This document shows positions 1-10,570 of a stretch of DNA of 64,000 nt, piece by piece; positions within the stretch are counted from its first letter, which is position 1; each line of letters opens with the position of its first letter. A program made the translations under genes and the position numbers. This DNA is from Vesta saturnalis (taxonomy: Eukaryota; Arthropoda; Insecta; Coleoptera; Lampyridae): contig JARFJB010001985.1 of assembly GCA_036346205.1 (NCBI GenBank), positions 1,593,501 to 1,657,500 on the forward strand. The letters run 5' to 3'. The notes beneath the pieces were generated by a model. The model worked only from the letters and a program-made list of their open reading frames with translations, did no database searches and had not been told where the DNA came from.

Positions 1-700
1 TCTTGATTTCCATTTCAAGGAAATAATTTGCTTGTGTCGTATTAATTTTAAAGCGATTTCTTAGCCCGTTTAAGAATTTTTTTTATTTTCTTGTGTAGAC
101 GCATCTAATCCATCATCCACATAAAGAGCAATTAAAACTTTTGAAATTTCATCTTTCCGTATATTAACATGGATCTGAGTTACTCTGTTTAAAATTAGAT
201 TTTATAAGGAAATCGTGAATGCAGGGATTCCAGCAACGTGGAGCTTGTTTAATACCATCGAGACGTTTATTAAGACGACAAACTTTATTTGTTTCATCTC
301 TGTAGCCTTCTGGTTGCTTTATAAATATTTCTTCTTCAACTTTCCCTTTGAGAAACGCTGTAAATACATTAAATTGGAATAATGATAGTTTTTCATTTAC
401 AGCTACTCCAAGAACTGCTCTTATGTCCTCATTCGAAGAACAGAAGTAAAAGTTTTATCGTAGTATAATGCTGGTTTTTGTGAGAAAACTTTCACTACCA
501 GTCTCGCTTTGTAATGGTCTATATTACCGTCAGGCTTAGTTTTGAATATAGAGACCCATTTACATGGAAGTGCTTTTCTTGCTTCTGGTAAGTTGACTAG
601 TTCCCAAGTTTTGTTTTCTTTAAGTGAAGCAATTTCACGCATTATTGCTTCTTGTCACTTAATTTGTCTTCAGTTTGCATAGCTTCTCTGTAAGTGACTG
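1..700 (-). pseudogene. copia reverse transcriptase (RVT_2) fragment
   Basis: The longest open piece is 421-642 and carries the N-terminal part of the copia RT: ENKTWELV, a CKWV core and YKARLVVKVFSQ, which matches the family's K-A-R-L-V-A-(K/R)-G-x-x-Q motif with a substituted glycine. Below 420 the frame breaks, but copia signatures can still be read in shifted frames, including a KQAPRCWN box and a DFLIK segment near 200-250. Stops and frameshifts make it a pseudogene. The product would have copied element RNA into DNA in the cytoplasmic particle. Confidence 0.85.
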
Positions 701-1059
701 GCTCGTATCTATAATTTCATCAAACGCAGCCATTTCAAAATCGTCAAACTATCTAGGTTTCTGAAGAGTGCCACGATCTCGAAGAGTTTGTTTTGAGTTT
801 TCTATATTTTCATTTATTTCATCATTCTTGTCATCTTCATTACTATCCCATTGTGTTTCAGTTTCTTGTTCCTCTTCTGTTCAAACATCTGTTTTTAGCT
901 CATCTCCTTCTGTATCAGGTTTTTGCGGTAACAATTCGACGGAAACATAATCTCGTTTTACGTTAGATTCAAGAAATATTGCGTCTCTACCTTTTATTAC
1001 TTTTCTAGAGTTAGGTATTATGAATTAATACCCTTTTTGTGTTCTCACAATATCCAATG

Positions 1060-1400
1060 AAAATCATTATATGTGCCTATGGATCCCATTTCTTTCGTTT
1101 TTCTTTAGCTAGGTGTACCATGGCATCACAACCAAATATAGGCATATGATTTACACTTGGTTTCTAATCGGGCCACATTTCTTCTGGAATTTTGAAAATA
1201 ACGATGAACGATTGACGACGTAGGCGGCAGTACGAATTGCATCAGCCCAATACATTTTAGGTAAATTAGCATTTAGTGGCATACATCTTGCTGTTTCAAC
1301 TAGTGTCCTGTTCATTCACGTTCAGTGTTACTTGTCATTTTCTGTAAACTGCCGAAATTCAAATGTCCTGCAGTTATTTTTAAGGCTTATTGTCCTTACT
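1060..1400 (-). pseudogene. copia integrase C-terminal fragment
   Basis: In broken minus-strand frames the conserved copia sequence after the integrase core is readable: a segment for ARCM followed by 'lpk-yWADAI', then 'AAYVVNR', and nearer 1090-1160 'PIFGCDAMVHL'. These follow the third catalytic residue in intact copia proteins. The upstream zinc finger and catalytic Asp residues are absent because of the deletion that joins this part to the primer-site region. Non-functional. Confidence 0.7.
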
Positions 1401-1425
1401 TAAAGTCTGCATTTTAGATATTTTC

Positions 1426-1437
1426 GCTCTGATACCA
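1426..1437 (-). other. primer-binding site, initiator tRNA-Met type
   Basis: The minus strand reads TGGTATCAGAGC, the standard copia-type primer site complementary to the 3' part of initiator tRNA-Met. It lies directly inside the short LTR, which fixes the orientation and the 5' end of the copia copy. Confidence 0.8.
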
Positions 1438-1551
1438 TATTAGATTTAAATAAACTGATTTATTTAATAATACAACGGCACAATAATAAACTGACATTTT
1501 TATATTCATTATACAACAACTTGATCTATATAGTATATATACAACCTAACA
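1438..1551 (-). repeat. copia 5' LTR, about 114 bp
   Basis: The outer boundary is placed at TGTTAGG on the minus strand (1551) and the inner boundary abuts the primer site. No second LTR lies in the window, so the ends are inferred from the TG start and the primer site only. The LTR is AT-rich and unusually short. Confidence 0.55.
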
Positions 1552-1726
1552 GAAAGGTTATGTAAAATTAAATTTTATTTAAAAAATATGTCTACACATT
1601 TTCTTATAAAATTAATGATTTTACACAAGATGGCATGACAGTTAAATGTGATTTTGGCAAATTGTGCGTTAATAAATTTATGTTAGATGAAAAGTTGAAT
1701 ATGTTAACCTCAAAATGACATCAGTG

Positions 1727-2005
1727 TTACTGATGCGAATTTAAGGTTGCCATATCAATCTGCGTATTTAAAGATGGTTTTAGATAATAAATATACAAAG
1801 TTTCCTCTATACTAAGATCATTGGCACTTTCAGCTCTATCCAATACAGTGAAGTCATTAGTGGTGATTTCATGATCTTGCTCAGGACGATGTTGAAACAC
1901 AGCTGAATTGGGTATGGTTAAAGATATTTTTCCAAGAGGAGGAGTTAAACCCAAATGTTCAACGCGTCGAACACCAATATGCCTTCTGGTTTTCCCGAAG
2001 TACAT
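1727..2005 (-). pseudogene. Penelope-like element GIY-YIG endonuclease fragment
   Basis: A 92-codon open stretch matches the C-terminal GIY-YIG endonuclease of Penelope-like elements: YFGKTRRHIGVR (the second half of the GIY-YIG core with its Arg), EHLG, a small-residue/His segment (NSAVFQH), and the family end with a catalytic-region Glu (SIEETLYIYYLKPSLN). The first GIY motif and the RT domain are absent here. A Penelope-type RT occurs at 12.19-12.96 kb and could be another copy of the same family. The fragment abuts the decayed BEL/Pao C-terminus at about 2000, so one probably inserted into the other. Confidence 0.8.
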
Positions 2006-2355
2006 AGCGTTGCAGCTATTATATTTAAGATTATAACGACGACATCTTCTATACTTAAAGTTCTGCTTCCTTCATACCATTTGGTCTTCTTACTATGGTC
2101 GGTAGGTACTCTCGCAACCATCTGTTCCAAAATGCTTCGCCTAATTGTGGTGAGAATCTCCCTCCTTTTTCAGATTTTTATCATTGGGATCTACAAATGA
2201 TTTGGCTGTACAAACTTTGCCTATTAAAAAGTGCTTAGGCGTTAATGCTTCCATATCAAACGGATCGTTTGAAACGTATGTTAGAGGTGACTCTTTACTG
2301 TATGTAATATTTCGGCCAATAATGTTAGAAGAACTTCTTGTTTTGGCTGCCTTTC
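2000..2355 (-). pseudogene. BEL/Pao pol C-terminus (DUF5641)
   Basis: After the integrase core the minus strand encodes the Pao tail: a PLTYVSNDP segment followed by EALTPKHFLIG, which is the diagnostic integrase-to-DUF5641 junction of Pao elements. A TKWYEG segment followed by a hydrophobic V-V-I stretch corresponds to the DUF5641 core. Frames shift between 2141 and 2130. The far end is replaced by the Penelope-like fragment below 2005. Confidence 0.75.
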
Positions 2356-2790
2356 CTATAAAACAATTTTTAAGGCGTATTCCGCTGTTCTCGCCATTCT
2401 TTCCCAGGCTCCACCCTTGTGAGGGCTTATACATTTCCAATTAATTTGTTGGGCTACTACTCTCTGTATTACATCATTATCCAGTATGGCTATTGTGTCT
2501 TTTAATTCCCTATCAGTTGATGTTAACTGTGTGCCATTATCACTCCAAATTGTATCAGGCTGTCCTCTTCTTGCAATAAAACGCCTATTTGTTGGAATAT
2601 CTGCATCAGTATTAGGTGACTCAGCTAACTCAATATGAATGGGTCTGATAGACAAACAAGTAAAAATAATTCCGTACTTCTTCTCTTTTCTTTTCCCTAT
2701 ACTAACCGTCATAGGTCCATAATAGTCTATGCCTATAAAAAAGAACGCTCTTTTTGTTAAGGCTGTCCTTGATAAAGGAAGTTGACCCAT
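2356..2790 (-). pseudogene. BEL/Pao integrase core
   Basis: This 144-codon open frame carries the retroviral integrase catalytic core. The first Asp is in GIDYYGPM, the second in WSDNGTQL, and the Glu in KGGAWERM, so the D-D-E triad is intact in this segment. KYGIIFTCL and IHIEL are typical Pao core strands. The zinc-binding HHCC region, expected at about 2800-2950, is out of frame and degraded. It would have inserted element cDNA into the chromosome. The longest preserved piece of this Pao copy. Confidence 0.85.
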
Positions 2791-3677
2791 TTCTGGAAGT
2801 TTTGATTTTGCTCTGCTTCATTTACAAAATTTGCAAGATCCAATAGCCTTACAGATCAATTTTCTTCCCCGTATTATCCATAATTTCTGTCTGATTTCGT
2901 TTAAAGTCATTTTCAGAATGCATGTTCTCTTTATGGTATTACACTATCAATATTCTTGTAAATAAAGGTTTGTTGTTCTATATTATAGGTCTTCTTGTTT
3001 CATAGGGTAAATATTTTGCATTGTCTAATCTTCCTTTTAAAGGAATTGAATCCTCCTCTAATCCCGGTGGTAAATAAAATTTTTACTACTTTTTGTAACT
3101 TGTTTACATTCTATTAATAATTCTTCTTTGGCATAACATTCTTTTTGTACCTCCTTACACTAAATCCTTTCAGTGTTCTCTATTTCCTTCCTTGCTAGTG
3201 GATTTGTTTTGTTTCTGCCTTTTCATCAATCTATGAATCTAATTACATACGCTGTAGATCTTAGTAATCTCATATAACACGAAAATTTATTTAAATTTTG
3301 TAAGTATTCGGAATACTCCGATTTTTCTGTAAGTTGTAAAACAGGTTTTTTTCATTTCTATCTGGTCATATTGCTTTTCCAAATTTGTTACTGGTTCCTT
3401 TTATATGTTATTTGGCCAAGTGTTTTCTCCTTAGTACTTCGTATATCTAAATAACATTTACTATAGTCTCTTGTTGCCTTGTCTGCTGTATTTATTTGTG
3501 TTGGAATCCAATTCCACTTTTCTTAGTTCTAGTTCTCCTGAACCTCTCCCACTCTATATTCCACATACTTTTTGAATGTCCTTGCATCCGTATTTAACCA
3601 ATAATATACTATTCTTGAATCGGTCCAAAAAAGAGGTTCTGAAATTTGTAAACTTTATTCCGCTATTATAGTCTTGG

Positions 3678-4000
3678 CTAGCGTGAAGCTAATACTGCCA
3701 CTTGTAATTCTAATCGCGGAATAGTAACAGGTTTGAGCGGAGCTAGTTGTGTTCTAGACGTTACTAAGTATATTACAAATTTGTTCTTAGTAATAAATCT
3801 AAAGTATCCTACTGCTGCTACTGCTTTCTCACTGTCATCACAAAAAATATGAAGCTGGACTATCGTGTTATTTTCTAACTCTCTACAGTAACATCTTGGG
3901 ATTTTGATATTGTTTATGTATTCCAACTCATCTATCCCATTTATCCACTTTTTGTGGTACTTTTGGGTAAACCTTTGACCCCATTTGGTACCACTTCTCC
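3678..4000 (-). pseudogene. BEL/Pao RNase H-like segment
   Basis: The open frame 3678-3926 matches the Pao RNase H region: HIFCDDSEKAVAAVGY (the F-C-D-A-S motif with the first catalytic Asp), LVTSRTQLAPLK and IPRLELQVAVL (the L-P-R-L-E-L motif with the catalytic Glu). The segment before it (to about 4000) holds a degraded connection to RT. It is isolated by stops on both sides. Confidence 0.75.
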
Positions 4001-4340
4001 AAATTCCTTAAAGCAATATCTTCGCTTTTACTATATAATGTCCCAGCAGTCCCAGTGGGTTGAGCAAAACCATCATAACTTTTACAATTTCTCGTTTCGT
4101 AAGTATTCTTTCTTTATTTAGAATATCCATATTTATTTTGTTGAAATTAACGGCAAATGTAAAACTATCTTGTTGTTCCATTTTACTAACAAAATTCTTT
4201 CTGTTCTCTTAGTTTTGACAAAATTTTTATCATCTCCTTTTAAGTCCTCTGGTATTTTTTCAAACACTTCTTTAGAATTACAAATCTAAACGTCTTTATT
4301 CGAATGCTTCTTACTGTATGTGAATTACATTATTTATTAG

Positions 4341-5005
4341 TTATATTGCTTCCTCCGTGTTAGAGGCACTGTCTAAATAATTGTGGATATAATGTATGTT
4401 TATTATACCGCCCACTTCTCTAGGGTATTCAGTTTCAAATTCCTTGGCATTAAGATTTTTTATATATTGAGCACAGAAAGGGGATAATACTGCTCCGAAT
4501 ATTAGTACTTGCTTCACGAATACGCTCGGATTTCTGTCCTTGTTATTTTCCCTCCATAAAAATTGCTGTCCATTTTGATCTTCCTTCCTTATCTCTATTT
4601 GATAAAACATCTCTGTGATATCTGCAGACTTTCCTGTATTATTTATCTCAGCACCTTATTCTAATTTGGTAGCGTGCCATTTTTCTACATATCCTTGTAC
4701 CTTTCATATTGTTTTGCGAATAGTGGATTTATTTCCATTTTTCTTTCAATATGTTTTAATCTTTGTAAGGCCATCGGATTACTCTCTTATAATTTTTCTG
4801 TTCCCTCTTTTCATAATAACCCTGTCTCCCATCTTTTCTTATTTTGTACTCGCTTCGTCACTTGCTTCATTCTTTCTATTGCTAGATCTTCTTCCGAATG
4901 CGGTACTTCTTTTTCAATATTAGTACCAAAAGTTTCTGTACAGAAGAATGCTTTAACTTTATCTTGTGACATCTCATCTATCCTATTTTGGTGTGAAATA
5001 TGCAA
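4341..5005 (-). pseudogene. BEL/Pao reverse transcriptase
   Basis: Two open pieces cover the RT. The first (4811-5005) is the Pao region upstream of RT with SEEDLAIERM and KKRWETGLL. The second (4341-4610) is the palm: MFYQIEI, EDQNGQQFLWR, FGAVLSPFCAQY and, where the family has HYVDDYLDS, the sequence HYIHNYLDS. Both catalytic aspartates of the YVDD box are therefore replaced (His and Asn), so this RT is dead even apart from its frame breaks. Confidence 0.85.
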
Positions 5006-5049
5006 GATTACATTGTCTGTTTTACTTATAGTATGTCTTGAACTACTAT

Positions 5050-6290
5050 GAACTACCCAACCTAACTTACTGCGTCACGGAACTTGAGAGTTTTTAACTC
5101 CCTACTAGTAATCAACGCTTAGTTATCCTGTCCTATCAAAATTTTAGATTGAACATTGTTCATATTCTCAAAATGTATTTGTTTCAAATATGACCAAGTA
5201 TATTGTAATCTGTTCTTATTCTTATTCTGTTTTGAAAAATGATTGACCGTCCTTATCCCCTATCTAAAAAGTTACCACTAGTCATCACTTGGGACTTACT
5301 ACTAGACGGTAGATAACATGTTGCTTCTGCTTTACCCCCATAACCACTTACTGAAATCTGTTAAGGTACCGCGTCTATTTCCTTTGGCTAATTTTTTACC
5401 CCATGACAGTTGTATATTTTGTTTGGAACTTTCTGGATTAACTCTTCCATTAGTTGTGGGCATTCCAAGTAATTTCTTTTTCCAACGTCTCTAGAGTAAT
5501 AATGACAATATTTGATACCTCCTCTGTAAAATTATTTATAATCACTATACTTTTTTTTACTTTAGTAACAAAATTTTTAACACCAAATCGAATCTCCCAT
5601 ATTTTCGTTTTAAAATATCTATTACTTCACTTACTGGAGAGGTAAAGGATAAAACACCTTCTACTGACCGTTTAGCGTCTGCCTGTAAGGCTTTACATGG
5701 TTGACAAATATTTTCTTACTTGACAGCGTAACATTTCCGTCGTAGCCAAATATTGTTGATAAAAACGTGCCCATTCTAAACTACTGCCACTAAATTCTGG
5801 TAGTTTATGTTCTATAATCTGACGAGCCAAAAGTTGTTTGATATCAAAATTGCACAATAAATTTTCGCTAGCCTTTTAATTTTCTGCTTTGCCTTCAATT
5901 TGACTTTTTACATCACTTTGACATGTAACACAGATCCTCAATTAGGTCATCTAGATTTATAGAACTTTCTTCTATTTGTGATTTTGCTTCCATAATTTTA
6001 GCCTTTTCCAATACTAATTTCTCTTGTGAATGCCCATTCTCCAGCTTTCAATAACCCTTCCCAAGTTCATTGGACATTCCATAATCTTGGATAATTTTTC
6101 ATCTCCTTATAGCTGCACTTATAACACTCTTCTTCCACAGGTGCTGCTACTACTTACAGATTCCCTTTCACTATTTTTTGACTTGTTATTCGACTTGCTA
6201 TTAGTTTTAGATCCCTTCTTTCTTGAACTGTTTTGAGTATTACTATCTTCCCTGTCTCCAACGGCATGAACCATAACTTCTGCATGCGAG
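5050..6290 (-). pseudogene. BEL/Pao gag-like (DUF1759) and protease region
   Basis: Near 5730-5800 the minus strand encodes LPEFSG followed by a W-A-R-F segment, the start of the DUF1759 gag-like domain of Pao elements. Toward 6290 the frame is lysine-, asparagine- and serine-rich (low-complexity gag N-terminus). The 5050-5480 part corresponds in position to the DUF1758 aspartic protease but is too broken for a catalytic motif to be read. Assignment of the protease is by position only. Confidence 0.55.
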
Positions 6291-6299
6291 TAGTGGGTT

Positions 6300-8530
6300 T
6301 ATTTCACCTATTTCGTCCACGTTACCAGGCTGAGAGTTGGTTCCTTCTTCGGTTTCTGATGTTCTATTTTTACTTATGACCTATTCGTCATTTCGCTTTT
6401 CTTCAATCGAATGTTGCAATATATTATAAATTACGGTTTATCTATTGTAGAAAAATCCAGTTTTTCTCGTATTGCAATATTTTAAAGTGAAAAGCTATGC
6501 TTTTGACAATCTATATCCTTTTTCTATTACAGTTCTCAATTAGTTTTTATAACCACCAACACATTTCAAAATATGTAAAAACTACAGATATGTAGATAAA
6601 TCGTAACTTAGATCGTATAAATTAAATCTTATGGTCAAGTTCAAAATAAGTTACAATTTAATGTTCAAAACTATTAAATAAATTTTAAAATGAAGTATAA
6701 ATTAATGTTTACATTAAAACTAAATTAAATTTAACTAAGAGTTTATAAGAGATAACGAACTGTCACTGGTCAACCTGTAACTTATTTTAGTTTGGAAATT
6801 AAAATATAGAGGCGCCACATCGATAAAATGTATAATAAAATGAACAAAAATTGTTAAAAATAAATCAAATTAAACCTCGTTTGAAAGATCATGTTTTCAT
6901 CAATAAGAATTGCAGTTATTTTGCATACAAGTTTTACCCCAATTTAAATTTAGCAAAAATAATTTTGATGACGTCACATTTTAAGGTGGATTCTAGAAAA
7001 TTTCATGTGAGATCAATCAAAAATTGATGTAATTGATTTCAATCGGAAAAAAAAGGTAATTTAGTTGTGTTATGATTTTAAAAACAGTATAAAAATGGAA
7101 TTTTACAATAGCTCTAGCAATTTATTGTAAAAATTATTGCATTTGACGCAATAAAGTAGATCAGATGTAGAGAAGTTTAACGAAGACCTTCTAAAAAATG
7201 GTTTTACGAATGTTCATAGACCAAATAAAATGTCCCTCCTGCTAAAGGGGTGAAAGGTTATAAAAGGAAGTACAGAATAAGGGTTAAGTGAGTATATATT
7301 TAGCATTTTCGAGAGACGGTCGCGTCTAAATGTATTAAATTAATGTGAACGAGGAATTGTTGATAATTTAAACGAGTTTGACGTTTGACAGTTGTCAAAT
7401 AAAACTTTACAGTTGCTCATTAAAATAATAAGTTAATCATTAAAAATAAGATTGCTGAAATCTATTGGTGATCATATTCAGGACTTAAAGGGCCAAAGTA
7501 TTAAATTGTGAGATTTGCTTAAAAATATAAATGTGTATAGTGTATTTAAATTGAACAAGTCCACATTGACAAAGGAGTCTTCTGTGGTCGCTTTTCTGTA
7601 AGGAAACTAATAAATAAAATAATTTTATACTTGTACTTATAATGTAAAAGTAAATGGCGAATTGATCTGATCCACAATTGTTTGGTTATAATTGAAAAGC
7701 CAAAAAATTGTTAAACCGTATTTAAACTTGGAATTTAACAAACAAGTAGGTAAATCTAAACCTTTTAAGTAATTGCATCTTAAATTGGGATGGTATCCCA
7801 ATTTGAGTAGTAGTTTAAATATATTATCACCTAAACTATGTATAAAAAAACAGCTGAATTGTGTCTCGTGTAACAATGATTTATGTGTCAAAGTACTGAC
7901 AGGAAAATAAACTGGTTTGTTAAGAAACCAACTGCAGTTCGAGGCGATCGGAACATTGTTATACCACAATTACCTTGGGATATATACTAGTCTCGGAACA
8001 TATCGTGAACGAAAAGAGAATCTACAATGGATTGTTACTCCAATTACACAAGGAATCTTATATTTTCATGTAATATTGAATGAGTCAATGGTCGCGTGCT
8101 GAAAATATATTTCGTTTTCTTTTTCTTTTATATTCATTAAAATCATTGATAGAGTAAGTTGATTGTACCAGAACTCGACCATCGAATCTTTATGTCATAT
8201 GTATTTAGACTACATGATTATATAAAAATCTCGATGTTTATAGCTGTGACATACAATAAATATGTCACACTTATAATTACTGTTTGACTTAAATCGGTGT
8301 AGTCGATTTACACCTTGGAGTTGATTGTCCCAGTTTAATGCAAATTTAAGTAGACAGTACCACGATATTAAATGGAAAAGAAGTATATAGATCAACTCAG
8401 TCATGGTGAAGAGTAGGGCCTTAAATGGTACTTAAATTGATTGTGGCATAGTAATTCTCTAAATTTGACAGAAACTTTAGTGGTCTGATTGACCAAGTGA
8501 GGAAAGGACTTTTGTTTTATAGACAAGTGG
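6300..8530. other. AT-rich stretch without recognised genes
   Basis: No coding segment, terminal repeat or RNA gene was recognised. The short open frames here (for example 7637-7969 on the minus strand) have no family signature and a base composition typical of chance frames. The lower end may contain the 5' LTR or leader of the BEL/Pao element, but no primer site was found. Confidence 0.5.
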
Positions 8531-8723
8531 GTTGTTAAAAATTATTATTAATTTTATTAAATACATAAATAAAAAGTTTACCTCGAGTAGGATTTGAACC
8601 TACGACCTGTACTTTGCTAGAGTACCGCGCTAACCATCTGCGCAATCAAAGTACAGGTCGTAGGTTCAAATTCTACTCGAGGTAAACTTTTTATAAATTA
8701 TTATTAATAAAATTAATAATAAC
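8531..8723. repeat. palindrome, 46-bp inner arms extended by AT-rich arms
   Basis: The inner arms 8571-8616 and 8647-8692 are reverse complements at 45 of 46 positions, separated by a 30-nt loop. The outer parts (8531-8570 and 8693-8723) are also imperfectly complementary (AATTTTATTAA against its complement), so the whole is a foldback of about 190 bp. The arms consist of the 3' half of a tRNA-like sequence plus a T run. This looks like an inverted duplication of a tRNA-derived unit. Confidence 0.85.
8579..8652 (-). tRNA. tRNA-like cloverleaf, anticodon AGC (Ala), atypical
   Basis: Read on the minus strand, 74 nt fold as a full cloverleaf. There is a 7-bp acceptor stem (two G-U pairs), a GCGC/GCGC D stem, a 5-bp GTACT/AGTAC anticodon stem with loop CTAGCAA (anticodon AGC), a 5-nt variable region, and a GTAGG/CCTAC T stem with loop TTCAAAT. 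The internal Pol III boxes are close to consensus (A box TTGCGCAGATGG, B box GGTTCAAATCC), and a TTTTT terminator follows a few bases after the 3' end. Against a normal tRNA-Ala: the acceptor begins with A, lacks the G3-U70 identity pair, and its 5' strand comes from the second arm of the surrounding palindrome. It may be a pseudogene or a tRNA-derived mobile unit. Confidence 0.55.
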
Positions 8724-9069
8724 TTGTAATTACACATTTACCTTTGAACTTATTCGTTCATAACAAAAACTTATAATGATTTAGAAGTAAGGTTAATACT
8801 AACTTTATTTGCAGTTAGTTTTATTGATTTTTGAGAAATAAACATTACTAATAAATCAGTATCAATACTAGATATCGGAAATAAGTTTTGAGCTTACTGA
8901 GTATAAATTCTGGAATTATTCTTAGTGATCCAAGTTAACAATTTACATTGAACGTAAATTGTGACTAGATGATGTTCGTGTAGTAAAGGGCTAGTCTGGG
9001 AATGTAATTATTATAATTTGTTACTGTAATAAATTACAGTATAGATTACTAGTTTCAACTCAATAACAA

Positions 9070-9210
9070 GGAAGTGTCATCACAAATTTGGCACCCGTCG
9101 TGTGAGCACTACTTTATTATTTATTGAATCAATACAATTCAGCATTAACACGGGGCCGTGAATTATCCCAGTGTTTCATTACAAATCTGGCACTCAACGT
9201 GGTAGCCAAA
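9070..9210 (+). repeat. duplicated primer-site-like motif
   Basis: Two copies about 97 bp apart share the pattern 'cattacaaat-t/c-tggcac-c/t-c': one at 9080-9105 (TTTGGCACCCGTCGTG) and one at 9178-9205 (TCTGGCACTCAACGTGG). The second resembles gypsy-type primer sites of the form TGGCGCCCAACGTGGG. The stretch may be the leader just inside an LTR. Similar doublets occur on the minus strand at 33.1-33.33 kb. Confidence 0.4.
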
Positions 9211-9289
9211 GATTAAAGCTTTATGTTTAATTTTCTTTCTTTTAACGAGAAAGTTGTAATGATCCTGCGAATCTTTTACAAAATTTTCT

Positions 9290-9480
9290 ATCCTAGAGAA
9301 TAATTCCTATCAAACCTTATTTGCCAGTTATTTCCACAACTGCATTGTTATTATTAATATATGTTATCAGTTGCCATTCCTATTCCCACTTTCTAAATTT
9401 CCCCTATAAATACCAGACCACCTACCAGCCAAACTTCACTTATTCATCTATTCTCACTTGTTATTATACTTATACCTATA
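9290..9480 (+). repeat. LTR-like repeat with TATA box, copy 1
   Basis: This stretch is recognisably similar to 58,744-58,900. Both share ATTCCTATCAAA, an ATGTTATCA segment and a CCCC(T)ATAAATAC box that reads as a TATA promoter. Two diverged copies with a promoter in the same place suggest the U3/R part of an LTR family. No intact internal region is attached to either. Confidence 0.5.
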
Positions 9481-10570
9481 CCTGACTTACAAAACATCCA
9501 GCATCCCGACCAGTATTATTACCAGAATCCTGCTCTCATATACAGACACACACATAACAAACAAACACCCTTTCACTTTAACCTTTGCTCAAGATTACTT
9601 TCATACCAGACATATCCATCATTATTAATCATTTCACATTCATACCAGATCTACCGCGAAATTAACACACAGACACCCACTGGCTGCATTTATACGCGTA
9701 GCCACAGGAAAGTCTCAACAGGAATAAACTTGTTTACCGGTACGCAAATAACGCAAACAATACGCGCAATAATGTGGCAATATTATGTAAGTTATATTTA
9801 CGAAATTAAAACAAAACTAGTAAAATGCATTCGCCTATGATAATAATCTGCTTCTCGTTCTTCTAATTTGAACCACACTAATCACCGGGTCATGTAGATC
9901 CAAACATGGTGAGTGTAACAAGTGCATTTAAAAAAAAACTAATTATAATTTTCTAATATTAATCTAGGTACACCGTAATTAGAGTAATGAAATAAAAGTC
10001 ATGCAATGACAACAAAATATTTAAGTAAATTAACGAATTATGCACGTTAGAAGAACGCGATTGGTTCATATTGACCCGAACACAATAGGAGGGTTAACAT
10101 TTTTTAAGATTCCATTTAAGAAAAAAACCAACATGTAGTTAATCAAGTATTTTTCAGCTCTACGCATAAAGGGCAAGACGAGCGCCGAGAAATGTGGCCA
10201 GTGGCGTCCCTAGTACAGGACCAACCAGAATTAATTTTATTTTTCATTATTTATTATTTTTTTCATTTATCCAGGATATTTTAAATTTATTTTCTTTATT
10301 ATATAGAATTTTCCTTATTTTATATTATTTAGTATAATAAAAAAATATATAATTAGACTCTTTCATAGTAATTACTTATTCACAAAATAAAGAGGGCGTT
10401 TAGACCATGAACCTGAAGGCTTTAAACTCAAAGGGCTACCAGAAATTTGTTTTGTAGAACACTACATATCACAAATTTAACGCCAATCCAGTGGAGCTCT
10501 TAAATGATATTCTTAACCATTAAAAATATGATATTGACTTCAGAATTAAGGTTTGAAGGGTTGAAAGGTA
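9481..10570. other. no gene recognised
   Basis: The first 250 bases are C-rich and may continue the LTR-like repeat. From 9,900 on the sequence is AT-rich without coding signature. A CAGTGGCGTCC motif at 10,199 resembles hAT ends, but no partner was found. Confidence 0.4.

Larger units (their letters stand above)
1..1551 (-). mobile_element. Ty1/copia retrotransposon, 5' part, internally deleted
   Basis: Read on the minus strand the order is short LTR, tRNA-Met-type primer site, end of integrase, then reverse transcriptase running off the window edge. Gag, protease and the integrase catalytic core are missing between the primer site (1426) and about 1400, so the copy carries a large internal deletion. 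Frames are broken by many stops. The element could not move by itself. The family call is firm because RT and integrase tail have copia-type motifs and the primer site is the classical copia one. Confidence 0.85.
2000..6300 (-). mobile_element. BEL/Pao LTR retrotransposon, decayed
   Basis: On the minus strand the Pao order is present: gag-like DUF1759 region and protease (about 6290-5050), RT (5005-4341), RNase H (about 4000-3678), integrase (2790-2356) and the DUF5641 tail (to 2000). Each piece lies in its own short frame with stops between them. No LTR pair or target duplication was found. The element is dead but nearly full-length in content. Confidence 0.85.

Noticed and set aside
7637..8404. 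Open frames of 60-110 codons between the BEL/Pao element and the palindrome
   Set aside because: No motif, no codon pattern distinct from AT-rich chance frames, no neighbours to support them.
10199..10215. CAGTGGCGTCC motif resembling a hAT end
   Set aside because: No inverted partner or 8-bp duplication was found within a few kilobases.
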